Below, one piece after another: positions 36,501-48,415 of a DNA stretch of 64,000 bases. The DNA is from Isoetes taiwanensis. Taxonomy: Eukaryota > Streptophyta > Lycopodiopsida > Isoetales > Isoetaceae. Every line of letters begins with the position of its first letter. Positions within the stretch are counted from its first letter, which is position 1. The stretch spans positions 2,762,261-2,826,260 of the forward strand of contig JAJEKV010000079.1 in the NCBI GenBank assembly GCA_021234155.1. Reading direction: 5' to 3'. The notes below the pieces were generated by a model. That model was given only the letters and a program-made list of their open reading frames with translations, did not search any database and had not been told where the DNA came from. A program made the position numbers and the translations under genes.

Positions 36501-38110
36501 CAGGCCGAAGAATACGCTGGAAACTTCGAGAAGGTGAACGGAGCTTTTAGAACAATGTTCTAGAAACTAAACAACACACGAAAGTTCTAGAAAGAGCTAT
36601 CTCCTCCCAAATTTTCTTGTGTTGACATGTATTCAATTAAGATCATAATTTTCTATAAAAAATACATACACGTAAGCTGCCCCCTTACCTTCCACATTAG
36701 AATTATATATTAGAGATAAGCACCCTTAGCTAAGGTTTTAATATTTTTATATTAAAAAGCCACTTCCATAGCTAAGTAATTAATTGTGCATCCAAACTAG
36801 AATCTCCAAACTTACGCTTTTCCTGCTTAAAAATCCATAGGGTCCCTTGACCACAACTGCCTGGGACTCTGTTAAGCATCAGGCTAGCCCCATCTCTAGG
36901 AGCAAGCCCATACAATTACCTTAGTTATCTAACTAGTAAATTGCCCACCGTTGGTGGGCTTTACATGTGATTATTCGCCTTTTGTGATCGTTCAATAAAG
37001 GATGCATTGAGATGGTAAACAGGAATAAGAATGTTGTTTTTTATTATGCTCTAATATTCTGTGCTACTTTACTGCGGGTCCTCAAAGCCAGGCATTGAAA
37101 TCCAACGCTTTACTGTTTTATGTGGGGGGAGCTAACATGCTGTACACCTGATCAATGAAGCTGACAGGAGATAAACTACAGAGGCAATAAATGATTTTCC
37201 ATATGATATAGTCTTTTCAGCAAATTTTACAAACTCTTGACAACTTGACTGCATATGCATACCCACGTATTGATAGACCTGAAGGAAAAGCAAATGCAAA
37301 GAAAGGCAATCGTAATGTCAAATGCAAAGAAAGGCAATCGTAATGTTGCCGCACATCCATCTATTCTCTAGTGATAACTTATAGAAATGGGAACATAAGC
37401 TAAATGCTTGGCAACACTTGATAATTATGATATATTTTGTAACTGATGGCACTTCTATTTCCCTCTTACAGTTTCTCTCTAGTGTCCAATAAAATGGAAA
37501 ACAATTCATTTCATTTCACTCGAGCATTTTTGTCTAGTTCATGTTCCAGCCTGGTATGAACTGAATTGTCATGCTCAGCTCTGTAGGAATAATAACCCTT
37601 TCAAGAATTTTTACAGTACAGTCACAGAAGTTGTGTTTGGACCAAACACAACTTATTTTTCCAAGCATCTCTAACCAGTGCGTGTGCCATGATTAGCCCT
37701 CAAAGTTAACCTTGGTCTGTTGGCAAAGGACTGATGCATTTGGCCAAAAGTCCAATTCGTCATATAGCAATTCTTCTTTGTTTGGCGTTGATTTACATGG
37801 AAGCATATTATGACATGTATAAACTAAGGATTATTTAGCAAAAGGGAAGTCGTTGCAGATAATGGCAGATAATGGACGCATAGAACCTTTGATAACTCTT
37901 CTTTCCGAAGGTAACGATTGTGTCTGCTGCATTGTAATTACAGTATGCTTTCTCATATGCAACCACCATTTGTGGATTTGTCAAATTAAATTTTGATTTG
38001 TTCACGCTGCCTTTAAAGTTAGTCCTGATGTTCATAGTTACCCTGTTGCTTACATGTTTTAAACTCAAGTGCACGAATAGACAATATCATATACTGTTCT
38101 GGCTACAGTC
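33507..38110. other. AT-rich region without recognisable gene
   Basis: No conserved protein found. Structural features: a hairpin at about 34733-34758 (GGGTTTGCCCC/GGGGCAACCC); a short perfect palindrome GCCCACC-gtt-GGTGGGC near 36942-36958; and a 27-bp palindrome at 37628-37654 (AAGTTGTGTTTGG, one base, then its complement). Short tandem duplications occur at 35467 (18 bp), 35815 (21 bp) and 37291 (28 bp). A minus-strand frame at 37835-38074 of 79 codons has no recognisable family. Confidence 0.5.
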
Positions 38111-38117
38111 ACAGTCT

Positions 38118-38262
38118 TGGAGCAAGGAAAGCAGTTCCATGCTGATATCGCAGAAGCAGGGTGTGGGACATGTACTCTGATCTACATGTCTTTGTTGGAA
38201 GTACTCTGATCGACATGTATGCAAAATGTGGCTGCACAAAGGATGCCCATACTATGTTCAAA
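38118..38262 (+). pseudogene. PPR-protein fragment
   Basis: Plus-strand reading gives GKQFHADIAEAG and, after a shift, SDLHVFVGSTLIDMYAKCGC followed by TKDAHTMF. This is the hallmark of a PLS-class pentatricopeptide repeat (DVFVGSALIDMYAKCG..EDA..VF). PPR proteins bind organelle RNA for editing and splicing. Only about one and a half repeats are present, with a frameshift and a 29-bp-period duplication between the parts, and no start or stop of its own. One of several unrelated gene pieces packed at 38.1-39.7 kb. Confidence 0.75.
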
Positions 38263-38270
38263 TATGTAGC

Positions 38271-38528
38271 TTATGGTCTAGAAGAGGTTTTGTAGCTAAC
38301 AGTCTCCAACGTTTCGTTCTTGGATTGTAGATTTTGAAAAACAATGGAACCTCTCTTTTTAGAACGTAATTGCCTGCCAGGAGGATCTGCAAATGGACCA
38401 CCTGGAATCACATACAATTCCCCATCCAATGCAACTACACAGCATGTGAAATCTCCAAAAACAGTTCTTGGCAAATCTGACTCGTGGAACCAACGGTTCT
38501 GAGAAATATCATATCTGCCATAGAACAT
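38271..38528 (-). pseudogene. Kelch-repeat gene fragment
   Basis: Minus-strand frame with YDISQNRWFHESDLP and, about 25 residues on, FTCCVVALDGELYVIPGG. These match the two halves of kelch repeats (YDP..N.W...P and F...V.DG.LYV.GG). Plant kelch proteins are mostly F-box substrate adaptors. The similarity fades after PGGPFADPPGRQL, and no F-box or further repeats are present, so this is an isolated exon piece. It lies 8 bp from the PPR fragment on the other strand. Confidence 0.65.
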
Positions 38529-38799
38529 GAATAATGAGTGCCATTTTCATAACTTCATGATCCAAATAGAAAATCTGCATCATATATCACCTGAAGACGT
38601 ATTAAAAGGAGTATGCCAACACTCTAAATCTGATAATAATAGCAAAATTGCTCCTTCACTGACATACACAGAAGTAGACCATAGCAAAGGGAGAGCGGAG
38701 CTCGTATTCATCAAGAGCACATGTCGATCTAGGGCAAAATAAACATGGAGCTTTAATCATCAAATGAAGCTTACATCTTTCTCTGCTTCCCACAGGTAC

Positions 38800-38911
38800 C
38801 AGCATAATTAAGCTCATTTTTTATTCCATGAATTTAACAGGAATGGTGCCTGAAGCAGTTGGCTCTCTTACAAATCTCACGTCTCTGGAACTTGGGGGAA
38901 ATAACCTTGCC
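38800..38911 (+). pseudogene. Leucine-rich repeat fragment
   Basis: Plus-strand frame MNLTGMVPEAVGSLTNLTSL then ELGGNNLA and a stop at 38912. One complete plant-type LRR (NLTG.VP..VGSLTNLTSLxLGxNxL) as found in receptor kinases. It meets an opposite-strand LRR/malectin fragment at about 38915, so the LRR pieces point toward each other. Confidence 0.65.
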
Positions 38912-38919
38912 TGACAATG

Positions 38920-39253
38920 CATTAGTAACAATGCCTTCGCCTCCTGAAATTTCCACCGCCCATGTCCGGGGACCATCATTGCCAAAATGCAATCCAAATT
39001 GCTGATTCAAGTCGCGTTGAAACTGTAAATTCTCAAAGGTTGACTCATAACCTCTTGCATTGATTGCAAACTTTTGAATATGACCAGATACAGAAGGAGA
39101 ACAGTGATCCAATAATGTAGGGCTTGAAAAGCTGCAGCTAAATGTAAGGCTAGCATCTGTTAAGTAGTTGAAGGCAATGTTTATCTCTGTGTTACGCAAG
39201 TACGTTCTAAGTTTGGTAGAACCATTGAGCGAGTTATGCGAGAGATCTAGCAT
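38920..39253 (-). pseudogene. LRR and malectin-like receptor fragment
   Basis: Minus-strand frame opens with MLDLSHNSLNGS, an LRR end. It continues FNYLTDASLTFSC...LLDHCSPSVSGHIQKFAINARGYES and later WAVEISGG. The order LRR, Cys-rich linker, then (F/L)xINxxG..YE and WA..G resembles the ectodomain of LRR-VIII type receptor kinases with a malectin-like domain. The malectin assignment is tentative. There is no signal peptide, membrane segment or kinase. The 25-bp duplication at 39235/39260 breaks the link to the next LRR piece. Confidence 0.55.
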
Positions 39254-39271
39254 TTGAAGTATGCGAGAGAT

Positions 39272-39706
39272 CTAGCATTTGAAGTTTGGCCATCGAAGAG
39301 AACCCTGCAAAGTTAAGCTAGTTAAACCCTGCAAAGTTTCGAAAATGGTTCCAGAAAACTGGTTGAAAGACAGATCTAAACTTTTAAGACTTTTCAACTC
39401 TTGGAGAAAAACGGTCTCACCCGAAAACACGTTTTGTGTTTGAAGGTTCTCACTATATGAACCGGCTATGGCGTTCAGAACACTGAGGCCTCCAACAGTA
39501 AAGGTGACAACAACGGCTCCAACCCCTTTAGAGCTGGCATAGCCATCGTAAGCATAGCCAGCATTAAGCTCATTAAAACACCCAATAAATTGCAACCCAG
39601 GCTCTGCAATAAGCTCATCAAGCAGAACCAGGTTAAAATCCCCTGGAACCGCAAACACATCCTTGTCCTTCACACCAACCTCGACCAAGCGCCTAGCCAA
39701 ATGAAG
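39272..39706 (-). pseudogene. Chimeric pyruvate decarboxylase-LRR frame
   Basis: One open minus-strand frame of 142 codons joins two unrelated genes. Residues 1 to about 85 (39449-39700) are the N-terminal thiamine-diphosphate domain of pyruvate decarboxylase: [33 protein letters not shown] (with the cofactor-activating Glu) and [20 protein letters not shown]. The match extends a few codons upstream of the Met. From about 39448 down it reads [20 protein letters not shown] then LQGLTSLTL, plant LRRs. The frame stays open through the junction. PDC converts pyruvate to acetaldehyde in anoxic tissue; here only about 15% of it is present, so no enzyme can result. Confidence 0.8.
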
Positions 39707-42640
39707 ATCTAATTATTGGAAAATCATGTACTAAGGTGGCCGGAGCAGCAGCTATTTAGGAGCGATCTCTTGTTAGCACACCAGCCTAACCTCGAGTGGC
39801 CCATTATCTTCAAGCCTATCCTATCCACGTGTTTAAAAATTTGACATGGACACGCGACATGCCGTCGGTTTTTGATCTAGTGAAACCTACGGTTGAGAAA
39901 AATAAGACAGGGATGCCGCTGGGAACGTCGCGTCTCTTCTTTTTTCTTGTTCCGTTGCTTCTCACCCTAACTAAGTGTGCCTTTGCTTCTCTTGTAGCGT
40001 CAAATCCTTCCTCCCTTCCTTGGTTTAACCTTGTAAAAGCATCAAATTCGTTTCTGTTTAGGCTGTGCCTCTGCCATTTCTTGAAGGCACTAGATATGTC
40101 TTTTAGCGTGAGTGGCGATTTTTCTTATTATGGGCCCTAATTTGTTTGTTGGCTGCGTCGGGTTAATTCTAGCTATTTGATTCTGCGGCTTCAATGGCAC
40201 CAAAGTCTGGTTGCTTCCGGAACCACTCTTTGTTTTTTTTTTCCTTCTATCGATCTATTCGTAGATCATCGTGCAGATCGGCTCAAGTCCACCATCCATC
40301 ACAAAGGTATGCTCTATTGGAGCTCGCAAATGCCCCTATGAGCTCTATCGATTTGGCCTCTTTTGTAGAATGCCATGCTTTCTTTTTTCTTAGAGTGATC
40401 TTTCATATGTCTGGCTCCACCCAGATCTAATCTATCTGATATTTCTTGCAAGGGATCATGAATTTCGAGAAACATGAGCTGCCACTACAACTATCGAATC
40501 GATGGGGTAAGCATTTCAATCTAGTTTATTTAGATTTCTGGAACTAGAGATTCCTACTGTAGACATTTGCTGAACATATAGATGGTGGGTTCTGGTCATC
40601 TAGATGGTGGGTTCTGGTCTAGCCATTTTGGGCCTAGCCATTTGGCTTTTGCCATTCTCAAAAAACATGTGAACTTCAGACAAGCAATAATATCCTTATA
40701 AAATCACATTTGTACTCCATGTCCAGGCCACATAAAGTTGCCGCAAGTCAATTGTTCTGCCGTATTTTACTACCTTTCTCAGCCTGTCTTAAGTGAAGTC
40801 TTTTCTAACCTTATGCTTGGTGCATTGTGCATTTAAATATTATTTCAAGCAGCTCAGAAGACATTGTAAATTCTGCTGGAATGATGAATGCAGTGTCAAC
40901 AATTTGCACTGATCATCTTGAATACGGGGGAAGTCTCTACATTTCTTGCATTAGGTCAATAGCCCATCCCGATGATCATATAGCACATCAGTTGCATTAA
41001 AGCACGGAAAAGAAGACCCTTAGATGGTATATCTGGAAAATAAGCTTGGGACATAGCATTTTTCAAGAATATTTATTAGGCCTAAACTTTGGCAAGTCTT
41101 GCATGAGCTGCATTTCTGATGCGCAAGGATTGCATGGCGAAATGTTTGACCCTTGAATGGAATATCTTCAGAAAACTAATATAGGGCCAGCAGATGCTTC
41201 TGGCATGTGATGGTATTAAACATCTTGGAAACAGAGAGTATCTTGGGAAAGTATGATATGCTTAAAGTCTACAAGGTAGCAAGAGACTCTTTTAACTATT
41301 TTTGAATTTATAACACCATATAACATATCAGACACTGCAATTTTCCTTGCCCTAGTCAGCAACAGCATCACTTACATGACTGGAGTATTGCATATCAAAA
41401 CTGCTAGATCTGCAAGTGATGTCAACAATTTCTAAAATGCTGCATTTCTCATGGCCGTCCAAACAAAAGGTAAGGACGTTTTCTCTTGAGGCGGAACCCT
41501 AGAACTCGAGTTTTGTTTTAAAAGGACCCTAGAGCTTTCTCGGCCATCCAATCCAAAGGGGCAAGCGATATTGCCATAGCCAGAAGCTCTGTATCTTATA
41601 TTATAATGTATCTTATAGCCAGAAGCTCTGTATCTTGGTGAGAAAATGCTGGATAACAGAGCGGCAGGATGGTAAAGCAGGCAGGCCTCATCCTCGATAA
41701 GCACCCTAAATTTGCCTCGGCTATTCTTAGGGTTTACGTGTCCCTTTTTTTAATATTTTTTGGACGTCACTTTTTTAGCCTTTTTTACGCCACTTTTTAG
41801 CCCTAAGATTACATCATGAAATCTCGGCCGTCGAATTTAGGGCGTGGTCCATTACTTGCACTAAAACATTATAATATAAAGATGATTATAATTAGACACT
41901 TCCTTCATAATGTTTTATAATTAGACACTTCCTTCATAATGTTTTATTTTCAAGCAATGGAAGTTTCCACATTTATACTTATGTTATAATCCCTTATAAT
42001 TACACTGGCTTACTCAGTTGCTGATGATCTGTGCTCTTTTCCAGCCTTGGCTCCTTCTTATTTCCCATTTATCAACTTCTTTTTGTATCCTTGTTTCCAC
42101 CATCAATTAGCAAATCTTTTTAAGAATAGAATAGAAAAGAATAAAAAAGTTATCGTCCACAAAGACCAATTGGCCTATGGGACCCAAACAGGAGGCGCAG
42201 CAAGCGTATTACTGTCTGGGTTAAAAAAACCCCCCCTGCCCCGAAGGGCTGGTTGGAGGAAAAACCGTGACAGGAATAGGTTTGTTGTCAAACTGCACAA
42301 ATACAAATACAAATACAAATATATATACGTCATGGGGGAGATATATATATATACATGTATCAGGTAAGTGCCCGAGACTGAGCTGATCATGGTGACCCAT
42401 GATCTCTTGGAGGTATGATCCCAACCTTCGTACCGAGTGCAATAGACACTGGACGTGGATGTCCAGAGAGGGATTGCATGCATTTGCATGCATCCCTAAG
42501 AGGTTGCATGCATCCCTAGAGAGGTTGCATGCATGCATGGAGGGCTGCTAGCTATAAAGAGGCTCGGGGGAGAGCTCAAGGGGCGTTCAGTTTTCTGTGC
42601 TGAGCTCGTGGTTGGGTGGTGAGTATAGCTAGCACGTCAT
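39707..42640. other. No recognisable gene; repeats
   Basis: Frames here lack similarity. Tandem duplications: 22-bp period at 40579, 39-bp at 41577 and 29-bp at 41887. At 42301-42356 lie microsatellites of ACAAAT and TA type. At 42470-42540 a GCATGCATCCCTA-type sequence is repeated, followed by CTATAAAG at about 42553, which could be a TATA box. The bases around 41452 and 41540 share CGGCC(G/A)TCCAA, possibly remnants of a small DNA element. Confidence 0.5.
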
Positions 42641-43088
42641 TTGTGCGTTTCACCGAGCTTGTGGTGAGCAGCTCATGCAGGGGCTGGCCAGGGCGGACCA
42701 GGTCAGCATAACGGATCCGAATATCATCATATGCCGAACAACTCTAAAGGGTATGACATTTGTCTTCCACCGCTCCAACCTGGCAGTGTTGGCAAAGCCT
42801 CTCTTGACGCGGCTCCCCAATCCATCTCCTCGTCTCAATCCAGAGATGGTGTGCACCTGTTTGGATAGAGGCAATGGATCTGTGTTTTTTCATGGGTAGA
42901 TGAGTGCGCAAATAACATTGAGGGCCCCACCCCAATATGGGATTTATGTAGCGTTGATAATGTGCCGTCTTGACCTGTTCAAGGGTGTTGGCATCCCATA
43001 GCTTGCTAGGGAAGCATGTGTCAAGATATTGTCTGAGAGTGTGGTGATCTGCCTCCATTTGCACTCGGATGCAAACTATTAGTTGCAT
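42640..43088 (-). mobile_element. LINE C-terminal fragment (same family as 10.4 kb)
   Basis: The minus-strand frame 42744-43088 reads HTLRQYLDTCFPSKLWDANT, LEQVKTAHYQRYINPILGW, TGAHHLWIETRRWIGEPRQE, RLCQHCQVGAVEDKCHTL and, after a stop, AYDDIRIRYADL near 42690. This is the C-terminal zinc-binding region of an L1-like ORF2 (CxxC...H...C pattern). The LEQVK(T/M)AHY block ties it to the LINE at 14.1 kb. No RT domain, tail or target duplication is visible. Confidence 0.75.
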
Positions 43089-45600
43089 ATAGAGTTACTA
43101 TTCCATGGTTGCCTTGATGAATCTTTTCGCGTCAATGTTATTATTTGGAAGATAAATTCTGTAGTTGCAAAGTAGACTTACTAGTCTATAGTTGTCTTCA
43201 TAGTCTACTCTATACCTCAAGGCTTATTTTGCCTACTACTCTATAATTCAAGGCTTATTTTGTCTATAAACGATTGCGAAAAATCATAATCAAAATTCGT
43301 AAATAGCAGACTTAGCATGCTATTTCATTGTACCAAGCAAAAATGAGCCACCTTTTTAGTAAATAAACTGTTTTTAGTTGCTCAAATTATAGAAAGCCAG
43401 TTGTGTGTATATTAGATCCAATGGTAATACGGATGGGTCTTGAATTCGAACCTCTTTAAAGGGTGCATTGATCTAAAATGATAGAGGTAAAGACCTAACG
43501 AATAATGTTACTGTTGCATATGCATCTCATAGATCAGTTGGCTTAAGTGGATATAAAAAGTAGTGGTTGTAAAAAATGTTGTTCCCTTTGAGTGAATTAT
43601 TTCAATTTGACCCAATTCCATACGACTTGGCATGGCGTACCTCCAACACTTCCAAAGTAAATACTTGTGTTGATTGGGTGAAAACATGAACCTCAAGGAG
43701 TAAACATGAGTAATCTGAACTCAAGATGATGCTCATAACGTGTTTGAGTGTACAAATATTTCCAAAGATAGAGAGGACTACACAAACTCCATGATGTCTC
43801 AAGTGAAGGCTCCTTTAAATGATGACAAAAATGGTTGATCTTTTAGATATGCATCTAAAAAAAGCCAATTGGTATTGTTCCAAATTGCTTAATAATTCTT
43901 TGAAATAGACCAAGGTGGTTGTTCCTTCACGCCCCTATGTTTCTAGATGTTGCTCGTGGATAATATGCATCAGCAAGCTATGATGCAACTGTGATGATTG
44001 CAGCCCCTTCAAGTCTCACATCAATAATCAAAGGTAAAAAAATATAAACATGAGCGCACTATATGATTTTCTCATCATATGCCGCAAACAATGAATATAA
44101 AATTGGGAGTTTGTTCTCAAAGTGGAAGATGCGGTCCAAAGTAACCTTCATGTTAGAGTATGGGTCGAGTTTAGATATCATCTGCCAGATAGACCACAAT
44201 GTGGTCCCTTGAATCTAACTAATTAATCCTATAAAGTAGGTGTCATGCGGGATTTTGAAATAACTGAATGGAAAAAGAACAATGCATATTCAAAGAAAAT
44301 AAAAGGAGCAACACAATATGAGAGAAATTAGAATGCTTTAATATCAAAAGGAAAAACACAACAAAATCTAACCAAACACTGAGATCGGAGCGAACAAGGG
44401 AAAATGAAAAATCTTGCTAACCACTTGAACCAACAAAAGTATATATAGTACAATGATCTTTGCCTCAATATAGAAAAAACAACTAAAATGAAGACAACTA
44501 ACTCCTAAAGAATTTGGGCAGCCATCATGGCTAGAGCAGAGCTAAACAACGTCATGTCGTGAAGGTTGTCAGCAATTGGCCATGCCATGGAGGCCATGGC
44601 CCTGCAGTAAACAATCACTCCATGAAGGTCGTGACTCTTTAGAAAATAGTCACATCTAGAAGGACATAACTCTTTAAAAACTAGCCAAACTGTGAAGGTT
44701 GTAACATGTCTATAACACATCATGAAATGATCATACTTGCAACGGTCATACCTTCTTGGGACCTTTGTCTGGACACGATTCTATGGAAGACTTGGATTGC
44801 TCTCATTTCTTGGGCCCTTTGTCCTTGACAATTAAGGAATCGTCATGTGCCTTCAAGGACATGACTAACATCCCTTCGACTAAACCAACCCCCCGGAAAT
44901 GAAGAAAGAAGGAAGCTACTTCTAAGGGGATATTTATTGGGGTTTTCTTATATGTGCAACTGTATGCGGTTGGTTTGGTCTCCTATACTCAAAGAGACTA
45001 AGTTGTCATATGATGTTACCTTGCTCAGTTGGAAGTGCTAAATCAGAAGTGACATCAATAAAAAAGCATGAGGTGATCATTTCTTCGAAGGATGTGTATG
45101 GGTGCAAGTGCAATGCCATATTGATTTAGAAGAGCCATATTAAAGCAGAAATTGTTGGCACTTGCATATGGACTACAAATATCAATAGGCTTCTTGCCAT
45201 TTTAGAACATCTAAATAAATATTTCGGGGTATCACAGAAGCTAGTTTAGCGATGAACATCAGGATCTGGAGTCATGGAAGCTCACTGCATAAATTGATCA
45301 AGCCAAAGGATGTCATGTACAGGGAGCCTTCTGCCTTGCTTAGTGGCAATGTAGATCCAATGCCTAATTCATTAGTATACAACCAATTTGTGTAAGTGGT
45401 GTTGAAGAGGAGAAGGTTCATAATCAATTAGAATCACATCATGCTTAGCAGGTGAGATCAACCTCAAAGACTTCACGCATTTAACCCGACTTGTATCACA
45501 AGAAAAAATGATAATTTTCATAAACAACTTTTCTCCATACTCAATTTTAAGGAACAAGCGGATCAACAACTTGACCTAGAAAACAAGAATATTGTCACAT
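43089..45600. other. AT-rich region without recognisable gene
   Basis: No conserved protein seen. A 31-bp-period duplication lies at 43207/43238 (CTCTATA...CAAGGCTTATTTTG). At 43407-43470 a sequence with box-A/box-B-like motifs (TCCAATGGTAATAC and GAATTCGAACC) is weakly reminiscent of a tRNA-derived SINE, but its ends could not be found. Confidence 0.45.
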
Positions 45601-45619
45601 CTCGTGAAGTTTTCCAGCC

Positions 45620-46990
45620 CAAGTCAAATGAACATATTGCTGCCTTGGAAATTCAACTACGTGAGGCATATTTATAAACGTAATACTGGATTAAAAGTTC
45701 AATTGAGTGAAGCAAAGGAGTGTAAAACTGGTTGAGAAGTTCGATTATGTGCAGCTAAAGCTAAATTCCAGATCTTAGAAGCTCAAATTGCCACTAATAG
45801 ATAGGTTCCCCTCTTGCCCTAATTCCTACGGATCTTACCCTCTCCCCTCACCCCAAAACAACCATGGCATGTGTAACCCTCTACATTGATTCCAGTTTGG
45901 ATGCCTAACCCCCCATGACCTCGCCTCATGCCCAGGAACACCGATAGCTTAATGCTCCCTCACATGCCGAGCTCTCATGGGAATTGAGGATAACAGGACC
46001 AGAGTTGCATTCGAGAATTGAGGATAACAGGACCAGAGTTGCAGGCTTGTTAAAAGAAATGCAGACCTTGGTAACCCAAACGCTCAGAAGACAGTTGGAA
46101 GCAGTGAGTTATCGAGCTGGAGACCCCCACATAGTAGCTGGAAGATGATCTCCACTTAGTGCACTTTGAGCAGAAATAGGAGAGGTCGGGTCTCACCGAC
46201 CGCTGGCTTTTGTGTGAACTCCCTCTTCACCACCATAGAAGCCATGACACGGGATAGGCAGCATGCAGAACAGAAGACAATGACAATTGTCTCCCACCTT
46301 TAATTAAAAGCTGAGGAGGCTGCCACCATGATGCTAGCCATCCAGGCTGCCTTCCAATGAAAGCTGAGAGCCCTCTAGAGTAGGGTCGAGACACGAGAAG
46401 TATCCTCACCAGAGATGAACCCTATCATGGACACCCTCTTGCAAAACCTCGAGCACAACTCTGCTGCTCAAGATTGCGAATTGTAGGAGCTGCAGACAGA
46501 CATCGCTCAGTAAGGCTAAGGCCTCCACGCAGAAGCTCATGAGCAGCTGCAATGGTATATGCATGAACTGGCAAGACAACAGTGAGTCCAACAGGAGCTG
46601 AGCGCTGGGCTCCAGAAAGGAGAGGCTAATGCAGAGGCCAAGGCAGTCCCACACGCCCAACAACCTGCACGACATTAGTCAATGCCACTGACATCTGCAC
46701 CACGAAGCTGCCCAATACTGCCACTGCCTAGTGCAGGATACAGCCAATGCCACGCCAGCCACAAGCAGCACTTGCCGCGGCAGCCAACACCGATTCGACC
46801 ATCAGAGAGCTTAAAGGGCGGAGACGAAGGACCCACATTCCAGTAGTGCGCGACCTAAGAGAGGAGGCAGGTGTCAGAGCAAGCTGCCATAGAGTCCAGT
46901 GTCCGAACTGCCCCCGGGTAGCTATATTGATGGTCGGGGATGCACAAAAAGTGCGGCGATCATTCTACATCATGGAAGTTAGCTGCAAGG
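45620..46990 (+). pseudogene. LINE ORF1-like coiled-coil region, broken
   Basis: Translation in shifting frames gives helical, Glu/Gln/Leu-rich stretches with heptad spacing: AAKAKFQILEAQIA (about 45760), LLQNLEHNSAAQDCEL and LHAEAHEQLQWYMHELARQQ (46430-46580). A basic stretch, IRELKGRRRRTHIPVVRDL, follows near 46800. LINE ORF1 proteins use a coiled coil and a basic part to bind element RNA. The identification rests on position before the endonuclease and on composition, not on a family motif. Confidence 0.45.
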
Positions 46991-47397
46991 GACTGCCCTA
47001 TACATTGATCGAGATTTGACTCATGCACATCAAGAAGGCCGCAGGCACGAGGTAGACAAGGTCAAGGGCATCCAAAAACGGGAAGGAGCTGCAGGACTGA
47101 TCCGGGGTAAGATGCAACTTTTCCTACCACCAACTGCTGCTGGAAGTGCTGCAAACCCTCAAGGCCTTGCTTCTGAAGCCCAGCGACTCTAGCCCATGCC
47201 ATTGTTGCATCCATCACAAGTGCACACTCTGCTCCTGTTGTCTCACCTGCTACTACCTGCACGCCGCATGCAATCTTCCAACGCCAAAGATCGGTGGCTG
47301 TCGATGTACACCGTGATCGCGGCCTCCACCTCTACCACCCCTCTTTGTGCAGTCTCCACTGAATTCGCAGTCGCAGCGTCTAACAGCAGATTGGGAT

Positions 47398-48130
47398 TGT
47401 GCCTCCGCATAGTCACCTAGAATTACCGTGGCTTTCCATGGCAGAAGGAGATAGTCTCAACTCAGTTGCTGCAGATATGGACCTTATCAATCTTCCTCAC
47501 GGAATAAACGTGGAAGAATAAAAGACAAAGGTTACCCGACTTGTCAGGATACCAATGCTACTCTGTCTTCAATGAGTGCACTGGGAAGAGGAGACAAGGA
47601 GAGGTCGCCTACTACTACCGTGAGGCGTACTTTGGCACAACGCCTTCCGGTAAGACGGACATGCAATAACCGTACCGTGGATGCACGCAGCAATCGCACA
47701 ACCCTCTTTTATGGCGGCCCGCTACTCCTACATGTCGAGCAACTTCTACCATACCCACATGAATGTGGATAGACTGTAGACCCTTATGTCGATCTATATG
47801 ATGATATCCAAAGAACAATGTGCAGTTGCAGAGTAATGCTTGTTGGAGACTTCAATGCTTAATTCGACACGGAACAACCCATGAGATTTGATCCCCTGGC
47901 TGACAATGTGTTGCAATTGTGCCCCTCTGAATGAGATTAGTCAAGGGGTATCAGATGACGATCAGGTTACTCGATATGGTAGGCAGTTCGTGCTGTTTTT
48001 GCAGTATCTTTTATCTGGTAATCTGCAATGGACTAGTGCAGTGGCCGTCCTCCAGCAAATGCACTTGCAGGCAGGAGAACCAAGGGGGCGGATCTAGTAT
48101 GGTGGACTATGTATTGGTGGCAGAGCATGA
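47398..48130 (+). pseudogene. LINE endonuclease (APE type), broken
   Basis: Reads TWNYRGFPWQKE near 47420, LSIFLTE near 47480 (metal-binding E), a GY...N....KRRQGEVAYYYRE block near 47560-47620, then YVDLYDDIQRTMCSCRVML and VGDFNA (47842-47859), the conserved catalytic GDFNA of APE-like LINE endonucleases. It ends with SSMVDYVLVAEHDA near 48100. A stop directly after GDFNA and several frameshifts inactivate it. Confidence 0.8.
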
Positions 48131-48139
48131 TGCATGTTG

Positions 48140-48415
48140 TCAACATGCAGAGTTGCTCAAGTTGATAGGACCATCCATAGCACCAGTGTTGACTGCCATG
48201 TTCAATAAGGCACTAGAGGATGGTTTCCCCCCACAGTAGACCACTAGCCGAGTTGTTCCCATATACAAGGCATGTGACCCGCACTGCCCAGCCAATTACC
48301 GAACAATCATGGTCAGCTCGGTGTTCGCAAAATTGCTTGCCAGCATTCTTGAGCAGCAATTGCTGTCCTGGGCAAAGGCAATAGACTATTCCCATGCAGA
48401 GATGCTCAGGCAATC
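48140..48415 (+). pseudogene. LINE reverse transcriptase, N-terminal part only
   Basis: A plus-strand frame reads LTAMFNKALEDGFPP, then after a stop SRVVPIYKACDPHCPANYRT, IMVSSVFAKLLASILEQQLL and SWAKAIDYSHAE. This is the RT entry region (VPI.K.GD....NYRxI....FxKLxxxIL..RL). The element ends just before where Q.GF and the palm motifs should follow. Confidence 0.8.

Noticed and set aside
37620-37680. Helitron 3' end (palindrome followed by CTAA)
   Set aside because: The spacing is 16 bases rather than about 10, the base after CTAA is C rather than T, and no 5' TC end was located.
43407-43470. tRNA-derived SINE with box A and box B
   Set aside because: The boxes are only approximate, and no poly(A)/T tail, second copy or target duplication was found.
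48001-48239. 102-codon ORF as a host gene
   Set aside because: It is the junction of the LINE endonuclease end and RT start, already explained by the LINE.
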